Source: Hepsetus odoe
Lineage: Eukaryota > Chordata > Actinopteri > Characiformes > Hepsetidae
NCBI GenBank assembly: GCA_017165825.1
Contig: CM029387.1
Coordinates: 11,675,244 to 11,739,243 of the forward strand
Length of the DNA: 64,000 bases
Reading direction: 5' to 3'
Position numbers and translations under genes: made by a program. This document shows positions 14,001 through 25,139 of this stretch, piece by piece. Below the pieces are notes generated by a model. The model was not told the origin of the DNA, searched no databases, and saw nothing but the letters and a program-made list of their open reading frames with translations. Position 1 is the stretch's first letter; each line of letters begins with the position of its first letter.

Positions 14001-15851
14001 AAAATGCCCATCAACGCTACAAATATTCAAATGTTAGAAAGAGGAAAGATGAATAGGCACTTAGAAACAGTTAAAATATTATTATTAATTATTCATTATT
14101 AAATATTTATTATTATTACAGTATTATTATTATTAATAATAATAATAATAATTATTATTATTATATATATTTATATATAATAATAATAATAATGCTGTAG
14201 TTGCTGTGGTCCTTACTTGTTCTCCAGTATGATATCAGGAAGCCAGATGGACTTGGAAGGAATCCGTGTGCGTGTAATGTTTCCATATGTCTCAAACCCA
14301 GACCTATTAGCCCACCTGAGTCTGTAGTCATACCACTGCTGTAGAAAAACAAAGAAAAACAAGAAATACATTATTTAACAAATTCAGCTCAATTAGGTGT
14401 CATAAGGCTTCATATCATTACTGCACAATATTGCAAAAACTAATAAACCTTTGAAATAAATATTGAAAAATGTGGCCAACATTGGGATGGATCACACTTT
14501 ATTATCATGCTTGGGTCAGCCTTAGTCTAAACATGGCTAGTGTTCTTAGACTGTTATCAAGTCTCATGAATAGAGACATTTTAAGAAAATGGTTCTAGTC
14601 TTGAGCAATTTATTTGCATTTGATATTGGGGGTTTGGCTGAACTGGCTGACAGTATATCTTTAATTTATAACTTTCAGTGAATATCAGTGGTCGGACGGC
14701 GTTACATCTGAGGTTTTCACTTCTTACCATTTCTACCCACACACATGTGGTCAGCGTCTCCTCCTTCTCATTCTGCAAAAGAAAAATAAAAGTATGATAG
14801 ATTCTTTCGATAATTTGATCCATTACACAATCATTTAGACAAGGCAGATATACAGACACTGAAATAAAAACAGATACTTTAACCAGCTTAAACCATTAAG
14901 ACCAACTGCCTAATATTGTATATAACCCCCTCATGCATCTAAAATAGCTCTGCCTTATCAAGGCTTGAATGCCACAAGACCTCTGAAGGGATCTGGCATT
15001 AAGAAGTTTGTCCTGTAGCCTGTAAAGAGGGGGGTCCATGTATCGGACTGTTTTGTCCAGTACACTTCACAGATGCCCAAAAAGACTGAAAGGTTTGTAG
15101 GCAAATGAACATCTTGAACTCTGCCTTGTTCCTCAAACACTCAACCATGGACATGTATAACAAAAGGGATTTTATAATTAGAGAACCATCATCTCTCCTT
15201 CCATGGTCCAGTTGTGATGCTCAAGTGCTAATTGTAGGTGCTCCTGTCCCTGATCCTCCAATCATTCTTGTTTGGAGAATATTTGAATGGTACTAACTAA
15301 TGCAGAATAGGAATAGTCTGCAAGACCTGCCATTTTGGAGCTTACCCTCTTGTCTAGCCATCCCAATTTGGCCCTGTTTAATGTTGCTCAAATTACTATC
15401 CTTACCCATGTTTCCTGTTTCTAAAAACAGGAAAACTAGGCCCCAGGGTTGAAAGGTGGTATGTTTAAATCCCAGAGCCTTGACCTGAGGTACCTTTGAG
15501 CAAGGTACCATCCACATCACTGCTCCCTGAATGCTTTCAATAGCTGACTATTGCTGCACATGTGTAATTGGAAGATTAGCTTTAGATCACAGTTCTGTCC
15601 AACTCATTCAAAAAGTATTTCCAGAACATTCCAATTCCACTGCTCCACTGGTCCTCTTAGCTGACACTTGACTCTAAGCATGGGGTTCTTAGGCTTGTTA
15701 GTGCATTCTCTAGAGAAGAGGCAACACTTTTCAGTGAAAATTTCATAAGCTGTGTGTGTTTAACAGCAGTTTGTGCAACTCAAAGTAGCTGATTTTACTA
15801 ATTAGAAGAGGTGCCTGAATACTTCTGAATGTATGTAGCTAAACACACTCA

Positions 15852-15889
<38 letters not shown>

Positions 15890-18800
15890 CACACACACCC
15901 ACAGTTTTACCAGGGAGATAAGGTTGGTGAGGGTCATCTTTATTTTGACTTCAGTGATGTCATCATTTTTCTCCATTGGTCTGATGTTTTTGTTGTATCC
16001 TTTCATAAGATCCCTATGCAGAGCTCCTTCAAGATTACACACTGCACCTGCAGAATACACAAATACACAGTTCAAAGTTTGCCATAGCAAGCAGTTAAGC
16101 TCTGGAGCAATGTACTTCTTTCAGTAGTCCTTTAGATGCTACAATATTCTGACTGGAGTCCACCTGTGCCTAACAGAATTTGTTGGACCAAATTAGGAAA
16201 GGCACACATTTATCTGTGTAAGAACTCACAGCTGATGCTAATTCTGAGTGTAAACCAAGCCATGAATTTAAGAGAATTGTTAATGGTTCAGGGAGAGAGG
16301 ATTGTGTCAAGATAAAGACTCTTCTCCCTCTACATGCTCCCACTAAGCACTATTATACGGAAGCATAATGTTAGTTACCACTCTTACGCTGATGACACTC
16401 AGCTATACTTATCTTTTAAATCATGTGATAAAGCATCAACCGGCACCTTAATTAGCTGCCTCAGTGATATTAGGGATTGGATGAATAACAACTTCCTCTC
16501 ACTAAACCCCGAAAAAACTGAGCTGCTCTTGTTTTGTAGTAGCGATGTAGACAGGGCCAACTTCATTTCGCATATCCGGGATGCAGGGTTGAAGTTTTCA
16601 GTTAGTACTCTGGCACGTAACCTTGGTGTTATTTTCGATTCAAATCTTTCATTTAATCCCCATGTTAATGCAGTTGCGAAGACATGCTTCCTGCACCTTC
16701 GGAACATTGCCAAACTACGGCGTTTTCTGTCAATGGAAAACACGGCAAAAGTAGTACATGCATTTGTATACAATAGATTAGATTACTGTAATGCCCTACT
16801 TTCTGGAAGCTCTCAGGGCACATTACGCACCCTACAGCGCATTCAGAACACAGCCGCTAGGATTGTTAGCAGGAGCAGGAAGTATGACCACATAACTCCC
16901 ATACTCTCCTCGCTTCACTGGCTTCCTGTTAGGTACAGGGCTGACTTCAAGGTCCTCCTCTTAACCTACAAGGCACTTAAAGGTCTTGCCCCAATATACC
17001 TAACCGAACTGCTTAATACCTATACACCTAACCGCCCACTTAGATCCCAGAATAAAGATCTTCTAATTGTCCCTTGGATAAATAAATGTATAGGAGCACG
17101 AGCTTTCAGTTACAGGGCACCTAGATTGTGGAACAGCTTGCCTGCTTCTGTACGGGATGCCGATTCAGTCTCAGTCTTTAAATCACGGCTGAAGACTTAC
17201 TTCTTTAGTTTAGCTTACCCGCACCAATCACCATAGTGCACCATTACTAATGTCGCTGGTGCTGCTGTACATGCCATCGCACTCACTGTTGTTTCATTTC
17301 TGTGTTTATCACTACTGGATCCTGCTCATTACTGACCCCCTCATTCCATTCTCTCCCCACATGTCCGGGTGGGCCCGCTGTGGTCATCACCTGAGTCCAA
17401 TGCCGAGCTACCATCTGGTCTGTGTGATGCATCTGATGCGCCAAGGGACCCTGGCGGCTCATCGGTACCTGGAAGAAACTTGGGACTCCTCACTGATCCT
17501 GGAGTCTAAAACCTAACTAACTTTGTACTGTTAGTATACCCAAGGGGGTTGGGTAGCCGGTTGACCTTGGACCCTCAGAGGTTTTTTTTTTTCTCCACAT
17601 AGTGGAGTTTTTGGTTCCTCTCCTCCGTAGTCGTCCGGCTTTAACATCTATTACTGTAACCTGTTCCATCATCGACCTTCAATGTAAAGTGCCTTGGGGC
17701 AACTTTGTTGTAAAAGGCGCTATACAAGAATATATTGAAATTGAAATTGAAATTGAAATTAAAGATCTGGGGAATGTTACAAGAAAATTTTGGCAGCTCA
17801 AGAGCATGGCAGTGTCATCATTTTAAAAATGGAAGAAAACCAAAAGTTTAGTTATTGTTGGTCTTCCTAAATCTAGCCAGGGCACACAGACTGGTTAGAC
17901 AGGTAACCGTAAACCAATGATTGTTGTTATGATTGTTTGTATAGAGGAGAGAACCTTATAGAAGGACAGCCATCTGTAAAGCATTCCATTAATGAGGCCT
18001 TTATGGTGGAGTGGCCAGACAGAAGTTATTCCTCACTACCATGGCACATCGCAGGGCTCTGAGACTGTCCAAAAAGTATCCAAAAGACTTGAGGAACCAT
18101 GAGGAGCAAATTCCTGTCTGATGATCAAACTGTTTGAAGTGGAAATTAAACAGAAAAGGCTTGTGGAGATAAAACCAATCACTGAGTATGACCTCATTAG
18201 AGAATTGCATGAGAAGAGCTTCATGAGTTTTTTTTTTTCTTTTTTAAAATTCAGGAGTAATTTACTTTGTATTTTATCTCCATTCCCGACTCTCCAGTCA
18301 TTTCATTTTCCATTTACATACCCACATGTGTGACTGCAGAGGCCCAAAGTTGCTGTTAAGACACTTGAACTGCAGTTGCTGATAATGCTTTGATGCATGT
18401 CAGGTACGATAAATAGTTATATGATTTGCATATGCTGTGCTTTCAAGTGTACTGTGTCATGTTGTACTGTGTGACCTGTGTGAAGCTATGTGCTGAAATG
18501 TTAGTACCATTCTCACAATCAATGCTGGGATCAAAACCATGATGGGAGCAGCTTTATGTTGTGAAGTTTCTGAAACAGGGACTGGGAGACTTAACAATAA
18601 TAACAAAGAGAATGATGGAATAATACGTAATTATCCTAAGTGAAAACTTTCACAGGGCTCCAAATTTCAGATTGTGGCAAAGCTTTATGTTTCAACAAGA
18701 CAAGAAAACAAACCAAAGTGAGGGTGGTTTCAGGAATTTGAAAGTTCAGCAGTGGCCAACCCAGAGTCTGAGCATGAATCCAATAAAGCGTCACTAATTT

Positions 18801-21800
18801 GATCAGAAAATGACTGTGCACAGATGCTCCTGATCCAGCCTGATAGAGCATGTAAGAGCGCTGCTAAGAAGAATAAAATAAACATCCAAAAAGATAATAA
18901 GACTTGGAGCTGCCAACCTAGTGCTAAAAACCTAGTATTTGGTTTGTGGAGTATTGGGTATGGATAATAATTCAAACTAATTAAATCTGTTTTTGGACGA
19001 GTGTAAAATATTAAAACATTAAAATGTTAATACATTTTTCTTATTTTTGATACAATGTTTTTCATTTTAAAAACCATACAGTTAGCAAACTGAGCTCCAC
19101 AACATCCTGAAAATTCAATAATTATGTTATCCTCTACTTCTTTTTCTTCTTCATCTTCTTTCAGCTGCTCCCGTTAAGGGGTCGCCACAGCGGTTCGTCC
19201 GTTTCCATTTCTTCCTGTCCTCTGCCTCAGGCAAATGTCACACCAAGTACCTTTCTATTTGTCTGCCTTACCACTTCTGCAGTAGTTTCCCAGCAATCCG
19301 GTAGCTCTTCAACACCTCCAAGTGTCCGTATTAATTCCTGCCTGAATCCCACCTTGCAGTCCTTATTCTTCAGCTTCAACCACCTCGACTCTGCCCTCAC
19401 TTTCCTCCTCTTCTTGACCTCCAAGATCATCCTACAGACCAAAATCCTATGCTATTTAGCTTCATAGTCACTACTTTGTAGTCTCCAATCTCCTTCAGAC
19501 TGACCCTCCTGCAAAGGATATAATCCACCTGTGAGCATCTTCCACTCCACTCTTTTACATCACCCTGTGCTCCTCCCTCTTCTTAAAATTAATATCAACT
19601 GCAGCCATTTCCATCCTTTCTGCAAAATCTACAACCATCTGACCTTCAGCATTCCTTTCCTTGACACTCTTACCCATCAGCTCCCCATCACCTCTGATCC
19701 ATTAAAGTCTGCATCAGTCATCACTCTCTCTCCCCTGTGCATCACGTCATCTAACTCACACCAGATCTAGTTTCATAGCACTACACTCACATTGGAATAA
19801 TAACTAATAGTATGCTCATAATTCATTTGATGTATCTAATAGAATCTCTGTTGAAGTTGGAATGTTATGGTCCTATCAGCATTTTTTTTATAATCACTAA
19901 AGTCATTTACCTATGCGGCATTTAGCAGACGCTCTTACCCAGAGCAACTTTCATGTCTTAATTACAGGGACAGTCCCCCTGGAGCATTTCAGGGTTAAGG
20001 GTGTTGCTCAGGGACCCGGTGGTAGTGCCAGAAGTGGGATTTGAACCTGGGACCTCTTGAGATATAGGTCCATAGGCAAGTACCCTACCACTAGACCACC
20101 ACCTCATAATCATGATGAAAATAGTGTATATAATACATTATGCAATAATATATACATATAATTTGTATATTATTTTGTAGTCATTATTATGAAGATGTTT
20201 CTAATCATCATGATCATAAACTATAAAAATCATTATTTAGACTTTGTTTTCATGGTTTCTTCCTTTGTTTCTAGTGCCAGCCTTGATGCCCATTTACCCA
20301 AAAAACATGAAAAATAAGAGAAAAGTAAAAAAAAAAATGGCATTGGCATTTTTATATGCAAGTTTAAATCTTAGTATCATAGTCCATCTGAATGTAACAC
20401 ATTAGTCTGTTAATAGATCTGTAACAAATACATAATTTACATAATGTGATCCATAATTGATAATTGATATAGCATTATTGTGTCTCCGTTCAGTACTTTA
20501 ATAGTCTGAACATTTGCCTTATGTTTATATATTTTATATTTTATTTTGTTTCTGTAGAGAAAAAGTGTAGAGAAGGACAGAAAGAGTTGCATTGTACCTT
20601 TGTGGACTTGGAGAAAGCATACGATAGAGAAGAACTGTCAGGAGGCAGAAAAGTATGTGAGAGCTGTACAGGATATATATGTGGGCAGCGTGACGGATGC
20701 ATTTAAAGCCGAGGTTTGATTAGGAGTCCATTGTATACAATGGTAATGGTAAATTTGACAGAAGGAGGACAGGCATCCCCATGGATGATGATGATTGCTG
20801 ATGATATTGTGATCTGCAGTGAGAGTAGGGAGCAGCTTGAGGAGAACCTGGAGGGATGCAGATATGCTCTATACTGCATTCTTTACACTTACAGTCTGTA
20901 CAGTGAGTTCAAAACATATTCAATTCCTTTCTCTTTGTTTGAGGTGGGTGGCTGTCCACCACCTATGTGGTGGATGGCTTGGGTGTTTCCTGAGGGCAAG
21001 TCCATCGATCTCTGTGAGGGTCTCCTGAGTTCCATGCCAGCTGCTACACAGAGTTGGCAAAACTACCTTCAGATCAGCTCCATCAGACTGGCTCTTCTGC
21101 AGGAGCTGCTGCTAAATTAAAGCTTCCCCCACTCAAACAGAGCTCCCACCATTAGATCATCAACCTCCAGTTACAGTCACCAGTGGACTCTTTTATTTTT
21201 ACTGTAACTTACATTTACTGGAAACTACCATTATACAGGGTTCTGCACTATCTTTCATTTCTTTTATTTCCGGTGTCGACCAGAGGAGGATGGGTTCCCC
21301 TTTTGGGTCTTGGTCTCTCCCAAGATTTCTTCCCCATGTTTGGGGGAGTTTTTCCTTGCCTCTGTCACCCTTGGCTTACCCAACTGGGGCTCGGACCCGG
21401 ACTCTGTAAAGCTGCTTTGTGACAACAACAGTTGTAAAAAGCGCTATATAAATAAAGTTGACTTGACTTGACTCTAGAGAGGATAGGAATGAAAGTATGA
21501 AGGACAAAGTAGGACAAAGTGTGAACATGAAAGTGGATTTGCTAAGCAGCGGTGGCCTAGTGCTTAGGGAGTTGGCCACAGGCTCAGAAGATTGTGGGTT
21601 CAAACCCTCTATCAGTAGGATTTGAATACTTGGGATCAACAGTTCAGAGTAATGACGAGTGTGGAAGAGAGGTGAAGAAGAGGGTGCAGGCAGGTTGGAA
21701 TGGATGGAGAAGAGTGGCTGGATTGATTTGTGACAGACGGGGACCAGCGAGAGTGAAATGGAAGATTTACAGGGTGATACGATAATAATTGATCCATTAA

Positions 21801-22692
21801 TACGAGCTGCTATTAATGCTGAATGGCTTGTGACTTCACCCAATAGAACATTATAATTTTTTAGGTTTTAATTTTTTTTTTCTAAATATCTGTGAAATGT
21901 TCCTTTGATGTGGGTTTGTTTATTCATAAGCCTAAAGTTGCTGCAAAAAGCCTATGATGAACAACCCCAATAAAATGTTTGACAATGAGTGTGCATTGAT
22001 AAAGGAAATACAGTTTGAGAACAACTGTGCATTGTACATCTTATAAGTAATAGACAACACTTTTCACTTTCCTCATTTTGTAGGTCAACACCCATATACC
22101 ATCCATGGTAGTTGTGAGACTAGTTATGTTATATGGGTTGGAGATGTGGCGCTGATTAAAAGACAGGAGGAGAGACGAGGATAAAATTGGGAGAGAGATG
22201 TTGGAGATGGAGCTTCCAGGAAAGAGGAAGAGAGAAAGACCAAAAAGAAGGTTTACGGATGTGGTAAAAGATGATATGCAGTTGGTCAGTTTGAATGCAG
22301 AAGATGCAGAGGACATAATAAAATGGAAATGGATGATTTGCTGTGGTGACCCCTAAAGGGGAGCAGCCAAAAGAAGAATGAGAAAGTTTCTATTTTAAAT
22401 GTGGTGCTCTAGCCTATTTATACACATTTACAAAATTGTTTTTCTTAATTTGTTGTTAGAGCTTCTGTCTTGATGCCATTTGCTTACCTTATAAGTAAAA
22501 AATATATTGCTTGCTCTTAGTTATTGTGTTATATAATGAGCTGAGTATGAATGAATGGATAAGTAATTGATTCATTCATTCATTCATTCATTCATTCATT
22601 TAAAAAAATTATTGAATAAGGAGGGACTTACCTGATGGGAGGAGGCTCAGTAGTGTGAATAGAAACGCAACTGATAGAGAGAGTTTAGTCAT
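7382..22692 (-). CDS. chrng: Muscle nicotinic acetylcholine receptor subunit gamma, 12 coding exons
   Basis: Ligand-gated cation channel subunit of the fetal-type muscle endplate. Coding exons on the minus strand: 22632-22692, 15911-16047, 14728-14772, 14217-14338, 13861-14016, 13413-13510, 12424-12624, 11739-11853, 11358-11472, 10587-10818, 7886-8019, 7382-7573. All introns are GT/AG and phases agree, giving 535 residues. Visible parts: 20-residue hydrophobic signal peptide, ligand-binding domain with the Cys-loop (ends YFPFDWQNC), no vicinal Cys pair (so not alpha), M1 (FYIINFIVPCVL), M2 (CTMSIAILLAQTVFLFLIA), M3, a long cytoplasmic loop with RRRSSLGL and an amphipathic helix, and M4. The C terminus (LPFPGDPKKYLP) fits gamma; delta and epsilon end differently. 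Synteny with prss56 supports a gamma or delta identity. The gene looks intact. Exon 2 has two possible in-phase acceptors, six bases apart. Confidence 0.9.
8038..8094. repeat. (AT)n microsatellite
   Basis: Uninterrupted TA dinucleotides, starting about 20 bp upstream (in transcript sense) of the chrng exon 11 acceptor. Confidence 0.95.
8392..9617. mobile_element. Tc1/mariner-like DNA transposon remnant
   Basis: The ends are inverted: 'ttcatgtgaaaaaat' near 8398 and 'attttttcacatga' near 9600, each next to a 'ggacacc'-like motif. The interior ('gttttgggtcattgtcatgttgcag', with 'catggtggattc') is the fish Tc1-type transposase region read in reverse. Stops are frequent. It sits in chrng intron 10, between exons 11 and 10 on the plus axis. 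Confidence 0.65.
14081..14193. repeat. (ATT/TAA)n low-complexity tract
   Basis: Degenerate trinucleotide AT repeats in chrng intron 4, starting about 25 bp downstream of the exon 4 donor. Confidence 0.85.
15481..15562 (+). repeat. SINE family S1 fragment
   Basis: It matches the body of S1 ('gaggtacctttgagcaaggtacc', then 'tttcaatagctg') without head or tail. Confidence 0.55.
15844..15900. repeat. (CA)n / (TG)n microsatellite next to chrng exon 2
   Basis: Read in transcript sense it is a TG-rich tract that begins about 10 bp inside intron 2, after the donor of exon 2. Confidence 0.9.
16325..17762 (+). mobile_element. L2-clade LINE, 5'-truncated
   Basis: An uninterrupted 300-codon frame (16334-17236) starts just before the RT catalytic motif (SYADDTQLYL) and runs to the end of ORF2, with NLGVIFDSNLSF, RLDYCNALLSG and LHWLPVRYR, all typical of L2. 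The 3' UTR ends 'ctttgttgtaaaaggcgct' followed by a (GAAATT)n tail. The open frame points to recent insertion. It lies antisense in chrng intron 1, about 280 bp from exon 2. Confidence 0.85.
17935..18935 (+). mobile_element. Tc1-like transposase remnant
   Basis: Phrases such as 'agccatctgtaaagcattcc', 'gagtggccagacagaag' and 'gcatgaatccaat' match the order of a fish Tc1-type transposase gene. There are many stops and a gap in the middle. No terminal repeats were found. Confidence 0.55.
19128..19775 (-). mobile_element. RTE-clade LINE 3' fragment
   Basis: It starts with the complement of the RTE tail ('ctgctcccgttaaggggtcgcc', then 'cacagcggttcgtc') and continues into degraded, partly deleted RTE sequence. 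It lies in chrng intron 1, in the same direction as chrng. Confidence 0.65.
19913..20105 (-). repeat. tRNA-headed SINE family S2
   Basis: Reverse copy running from 'gcggcatttagcagacgctc' to 'ctaccactagaccaccacc'. The latter is the complement of a tRNA-like A box; 'ggatttgaacctgg' is the B-box region. Confidence 0.8.
20885..21472 (+). mobile_element. L2/CR1-type LINE 3' UTR inserted in the RTE copy
   Basis: It carries the fish L2 3' UTR pattern: 'gaggatgggttcccctttt', 'gggagtttttccttgcctct', 'aagctgctttgtgacaacaa', then a (TTGAC)n tail. 'ctcta' occurs in the RTE host on both sides, consistent with a short target duplication. Confidence 0.7.
21544..21608 (+). repeat. SINE family S1, head fragment
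   Basis: tRNA-like head 'gcggtggcctagtgcttagg' with B-box 'gggttcaaaccc', truncated soon after. Confidence 0.65.
21776..22075 (+). repeat. Dispersed repeat R, copy 1
   Basis: Matches 23697-24058 along its length: 'ggcttgtgacttcaccca', 'cctatgatgaaca', 'atgagtgtgcattga', 'acaactgtgcattgtacatc'. It interrupts an RTE element, so it is mobile rather than ancestral. The family is not recognised. Confidence 0.65.
22567..22601. repeat. (ATTC)n microsatellite
   Basis: Tandem 'attc' units 30 bp downstream (in transcript sense) of the chrng exon 1 donor. Confidence 0.9.
22632..22692 (-). other. chrng: chrng exon 1 (signal peptide)
   Basis: The exon starts at an ATG at 22692 and encodes 20 residues rich in Leu, Ser and Phe, ending at a canonical CAG|GTAAGT donor. 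It lies 6.6 kb upstream of exon 2. Phase 1 at the junction matches exon 2, giving PSG-AVCNLE across it. The intervening intron is almost entirely repeat-derived. Confidence 0.85.
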
Positions 22693-22751
22693 GGTATTGC
22701 AGCTCTGCACAGCCCTTACACTTACAATCCTTTTGTTTGCTCTGAACACAC

Positions 22752-22757
22752 CACCTG
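22752..22757 (-). promoter_or_regulatory. Candidate E-box upstream of chrng
   Basis: CAGGTG on the minus strand, about 60 bp upstream of the chrng ATG. Muscle acetylcholine receptor subunit promoters are known to be driven by MyoD-family factors through such E-boxes. A (TG)n tract lies immediately beside it. A six-base motif is weak evidence on its own; the position is what makes it plausible. Confidence 0.35.
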
Positions 22758-22877
22758 TGTGTGTGTGTGTGTCAGTAGGACTGTCCTTTTGGGAGCCAGA
22801 TAATAACAGCAAAAAAAAATTGGTAAAGGCTTGAAATAAGCATGTGTTTTGTTAATGAGCCGGTTGAAATAAGTGAG

Positions 22878-22879
<2 letters not shown>

Positions 22880-22925
<46 letters not shown>
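22880..22925. repeat. (TG)n microsatellite
   Basis: Pure dinucleotide run about 190-235 bp upstream of the chrng ATG. Confidence 0.95.
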
Positions 22926-22926
<1 letters not shown>

Positions 22927-23142
22927 TGTGGTGTTGCATCCCATTTGTGGATATATTTAGAATATGTATTATGCTCTACACTCTTCCCCATTGACACTCC
23001 ATGCATTATCAGCTGTCATACTCACACCCACCCACACACACATACTGTAGACAACGTGTTGTGCACAGTAGGAGGGCAGGTCAAAGCAGGTCAAAAACAG
23101 AGTCTGTAACGGGAATCTGCTGTATTTTAGTACTGCTGAACC

Positions 23143-23162
23143 GCCCCCCCCCCCCCCCCCCC
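23143..23162. repeat. Poly-C tract
   Basis: Homopolymeric run of about 20 C, followed by a short (AAAT)n run. Confidence 0.9.
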
Positions 23163-23696
23163 AATTACCCCCACCAAAATAAATAAATAAATAAATACAG
23201 AAACACACACACACACCCTCTGTCTCTTTTGGTTTCAAACCATAAGTTTTAAAACTTTTCCTTCTTGTTTTCCAGTTTTTCACTTCTGCTTGACCATACC
23301 TCTTTGTCTGACAGCATCAACCCTTCAGTAAACCAGTGAGATTGGGTTACATTGATTCCTGCAGATCTAGCTACAGATGGTATGTTGAAAGCAGAAGTGT
23401 GGAAGGATGAGTGTAGGCAGCTGCCCACAATTTATCCCTTGCTCCATGTGTGAGCACTAAAGGCCTGCTTTAGTAAACCCTATGCTATATTACCATATCT
23501 GCCCTGGGACTTTCAGGGGGCTTTTTAATGATTACAGCTTCTCAGTTAACTCAGCAACAATGCAGTCATTTTAACAAGTCAGGTTCTACAGACAGCTCAA
23601 CTAGGAAGGATGCAGAGAGCCAACAGTCTTTAAAGACATGGTCCAGCAGTTTTCAGTCTATTCTCTACTTCATAACAAGCATGCAATTGATCAGGA

Positions 23697-24058
23697 TAAT
23701 ATGATAATAATTGATCTGTTAATACAAACTGCTCCACTGGCTTGTGACTTCACCCAGTAACACATTATAATTTATTAGTTTTTTTTTTGTTTTGTAAATA
23801 CAAGGAACACAGTGGCATTGTTGCTCATTTGCAGATTTGCATTTGCAGATTGTTCTGTAAAACTGTGTAATGTTTCTTCTATATGGGTTAATAGTCATAA
23901 ACTGAGATGGGTTATATTCATAAGCCTACAGTTGCTATGAAAAACCTATGATGAACAGGCCAAAAAAAGTTAGAAAATGAGTGTGCATTGAGAATGGAAA
24001 TACTGTATGAAAACAACTGTACATTGTACATCTTAAACGTAATAGAGAACACTTTTTA
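23697..24058 (+). repeat. Dispersed repeat R, copy 2
   Basis: Direct-orientation partner of 21776-22075, with an extra internal segment. No terminal inverted repeats or coding capacity were recognised. Confidence 0.65.
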
Positions 24059-25139
24059 TTTTATTTTATTTGTTCTTCAGTTTTTCTTTCTTTAATCTAT
24101 TTCCAATGCCCATATAAATCAACATATTCCTTTCTAGACAAATAAATTGCAAGTCCATGGTTTTTGAAAGTTCATTAGGTTCAGTACTTATACAATTTGG
24201 AACCAAAAAACTTTTAAAATATACACTTTTCAGTTTAAATGTGGCAAAATATCTTGGACACATCACATTCCTTTTCAGATTCTCCAACTGGTCATTCCTC
24301 TTCAACTGGCTAAATTTAAGTCTTCATACTCTGTGCGACAGGTGTGAAACCTGACACTCTCTCTATATTCCAGTTCAGAGAAAATTTGCTCCTTTTTGAT
24401 CTGTGGTTTGATCTGCTTTGATGTGTGTTCCTGTGTTTTTGTTTTTTACACAACACTTTACACAACTTAACTATTTATGAAAAGAAAAAAAAAAATTAAT
24501 TATTATTAAAGTTATTATTCTCCCTTTACAGGTCACAACGTCGGGTTCAGTTAACGGCTTTGGCTAGGCCTTACCAAAATCTTTTTTTTTCAGCCAGGTG
24601 GACTTGCTCTTATGGTCTTATACTTCAAAATAAAGGTTGAAATAATTTCCTAATAAAACCCACATGTCTTCGTGCAAAGCTAAAATAAACTGGGCTTGTT
24701 CCAACATTTTCTGAGGGGAAAATCCAAGTCCTGGAAAAACCAGGCCAGTTTTTAAAGAGTTGTAGCTGCTCAGCTGCAGGAACATTTAACAATGAATAAT
24801 TTATATGAGCCATTTCAGTCAGGTTTCTGTCCATTCCAGAGCACTGAGACTGCCCTTCTATGTGTCATCAATGGCCTTTTACTCAGTGCTGACTCTGGTT
24901 CCTTCAGTGTCCTCCTTCTCTTGGATTTAAGCTCTGCCTTTGTCAATCATAATATCCTTCTTTCCCGCCTTTCAGCCACTGGGTCAGCCATCTTGTACCG
25001 AACTTTCTTGTTTCACTTATCTCACTTATCTTATCTCACTGATAGACAGCAATTCATCTGCATCCATATCAATAGATCACCTCCTCCTCCAGTTCAATAG
25101 GGTGTCCCTCAGGGGTCTGTTCTTGGACCTTTATTGTTC

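Larger units (their letters stand above)
20555..22385 (+). mobile_element. RTE-clade LINE, fragmented, with nested insertions
   Basis: RT sequence (GQKELHCTFVDLEKAYDRE, then MMIADDIVICSESREQLEENL) at 20560-20880 resumes at 21473 ('ctctagagaggataggaatg'), at 21620-21775 and at 22106-22380, where the 3' end reads 'ggtgacccctaaagggga'. Three later insertions split it: an L2-like 3' end (20885-21472), a SINE head (21544-21608) and dispersed repeat R (about 21776-22100). Confidence 0.75.

Noticed and set aside
22722..23186. ORFs rich in Cys-Val or His-Thr
   Set aside because: Translation of (TG)n and poly-C tracts.
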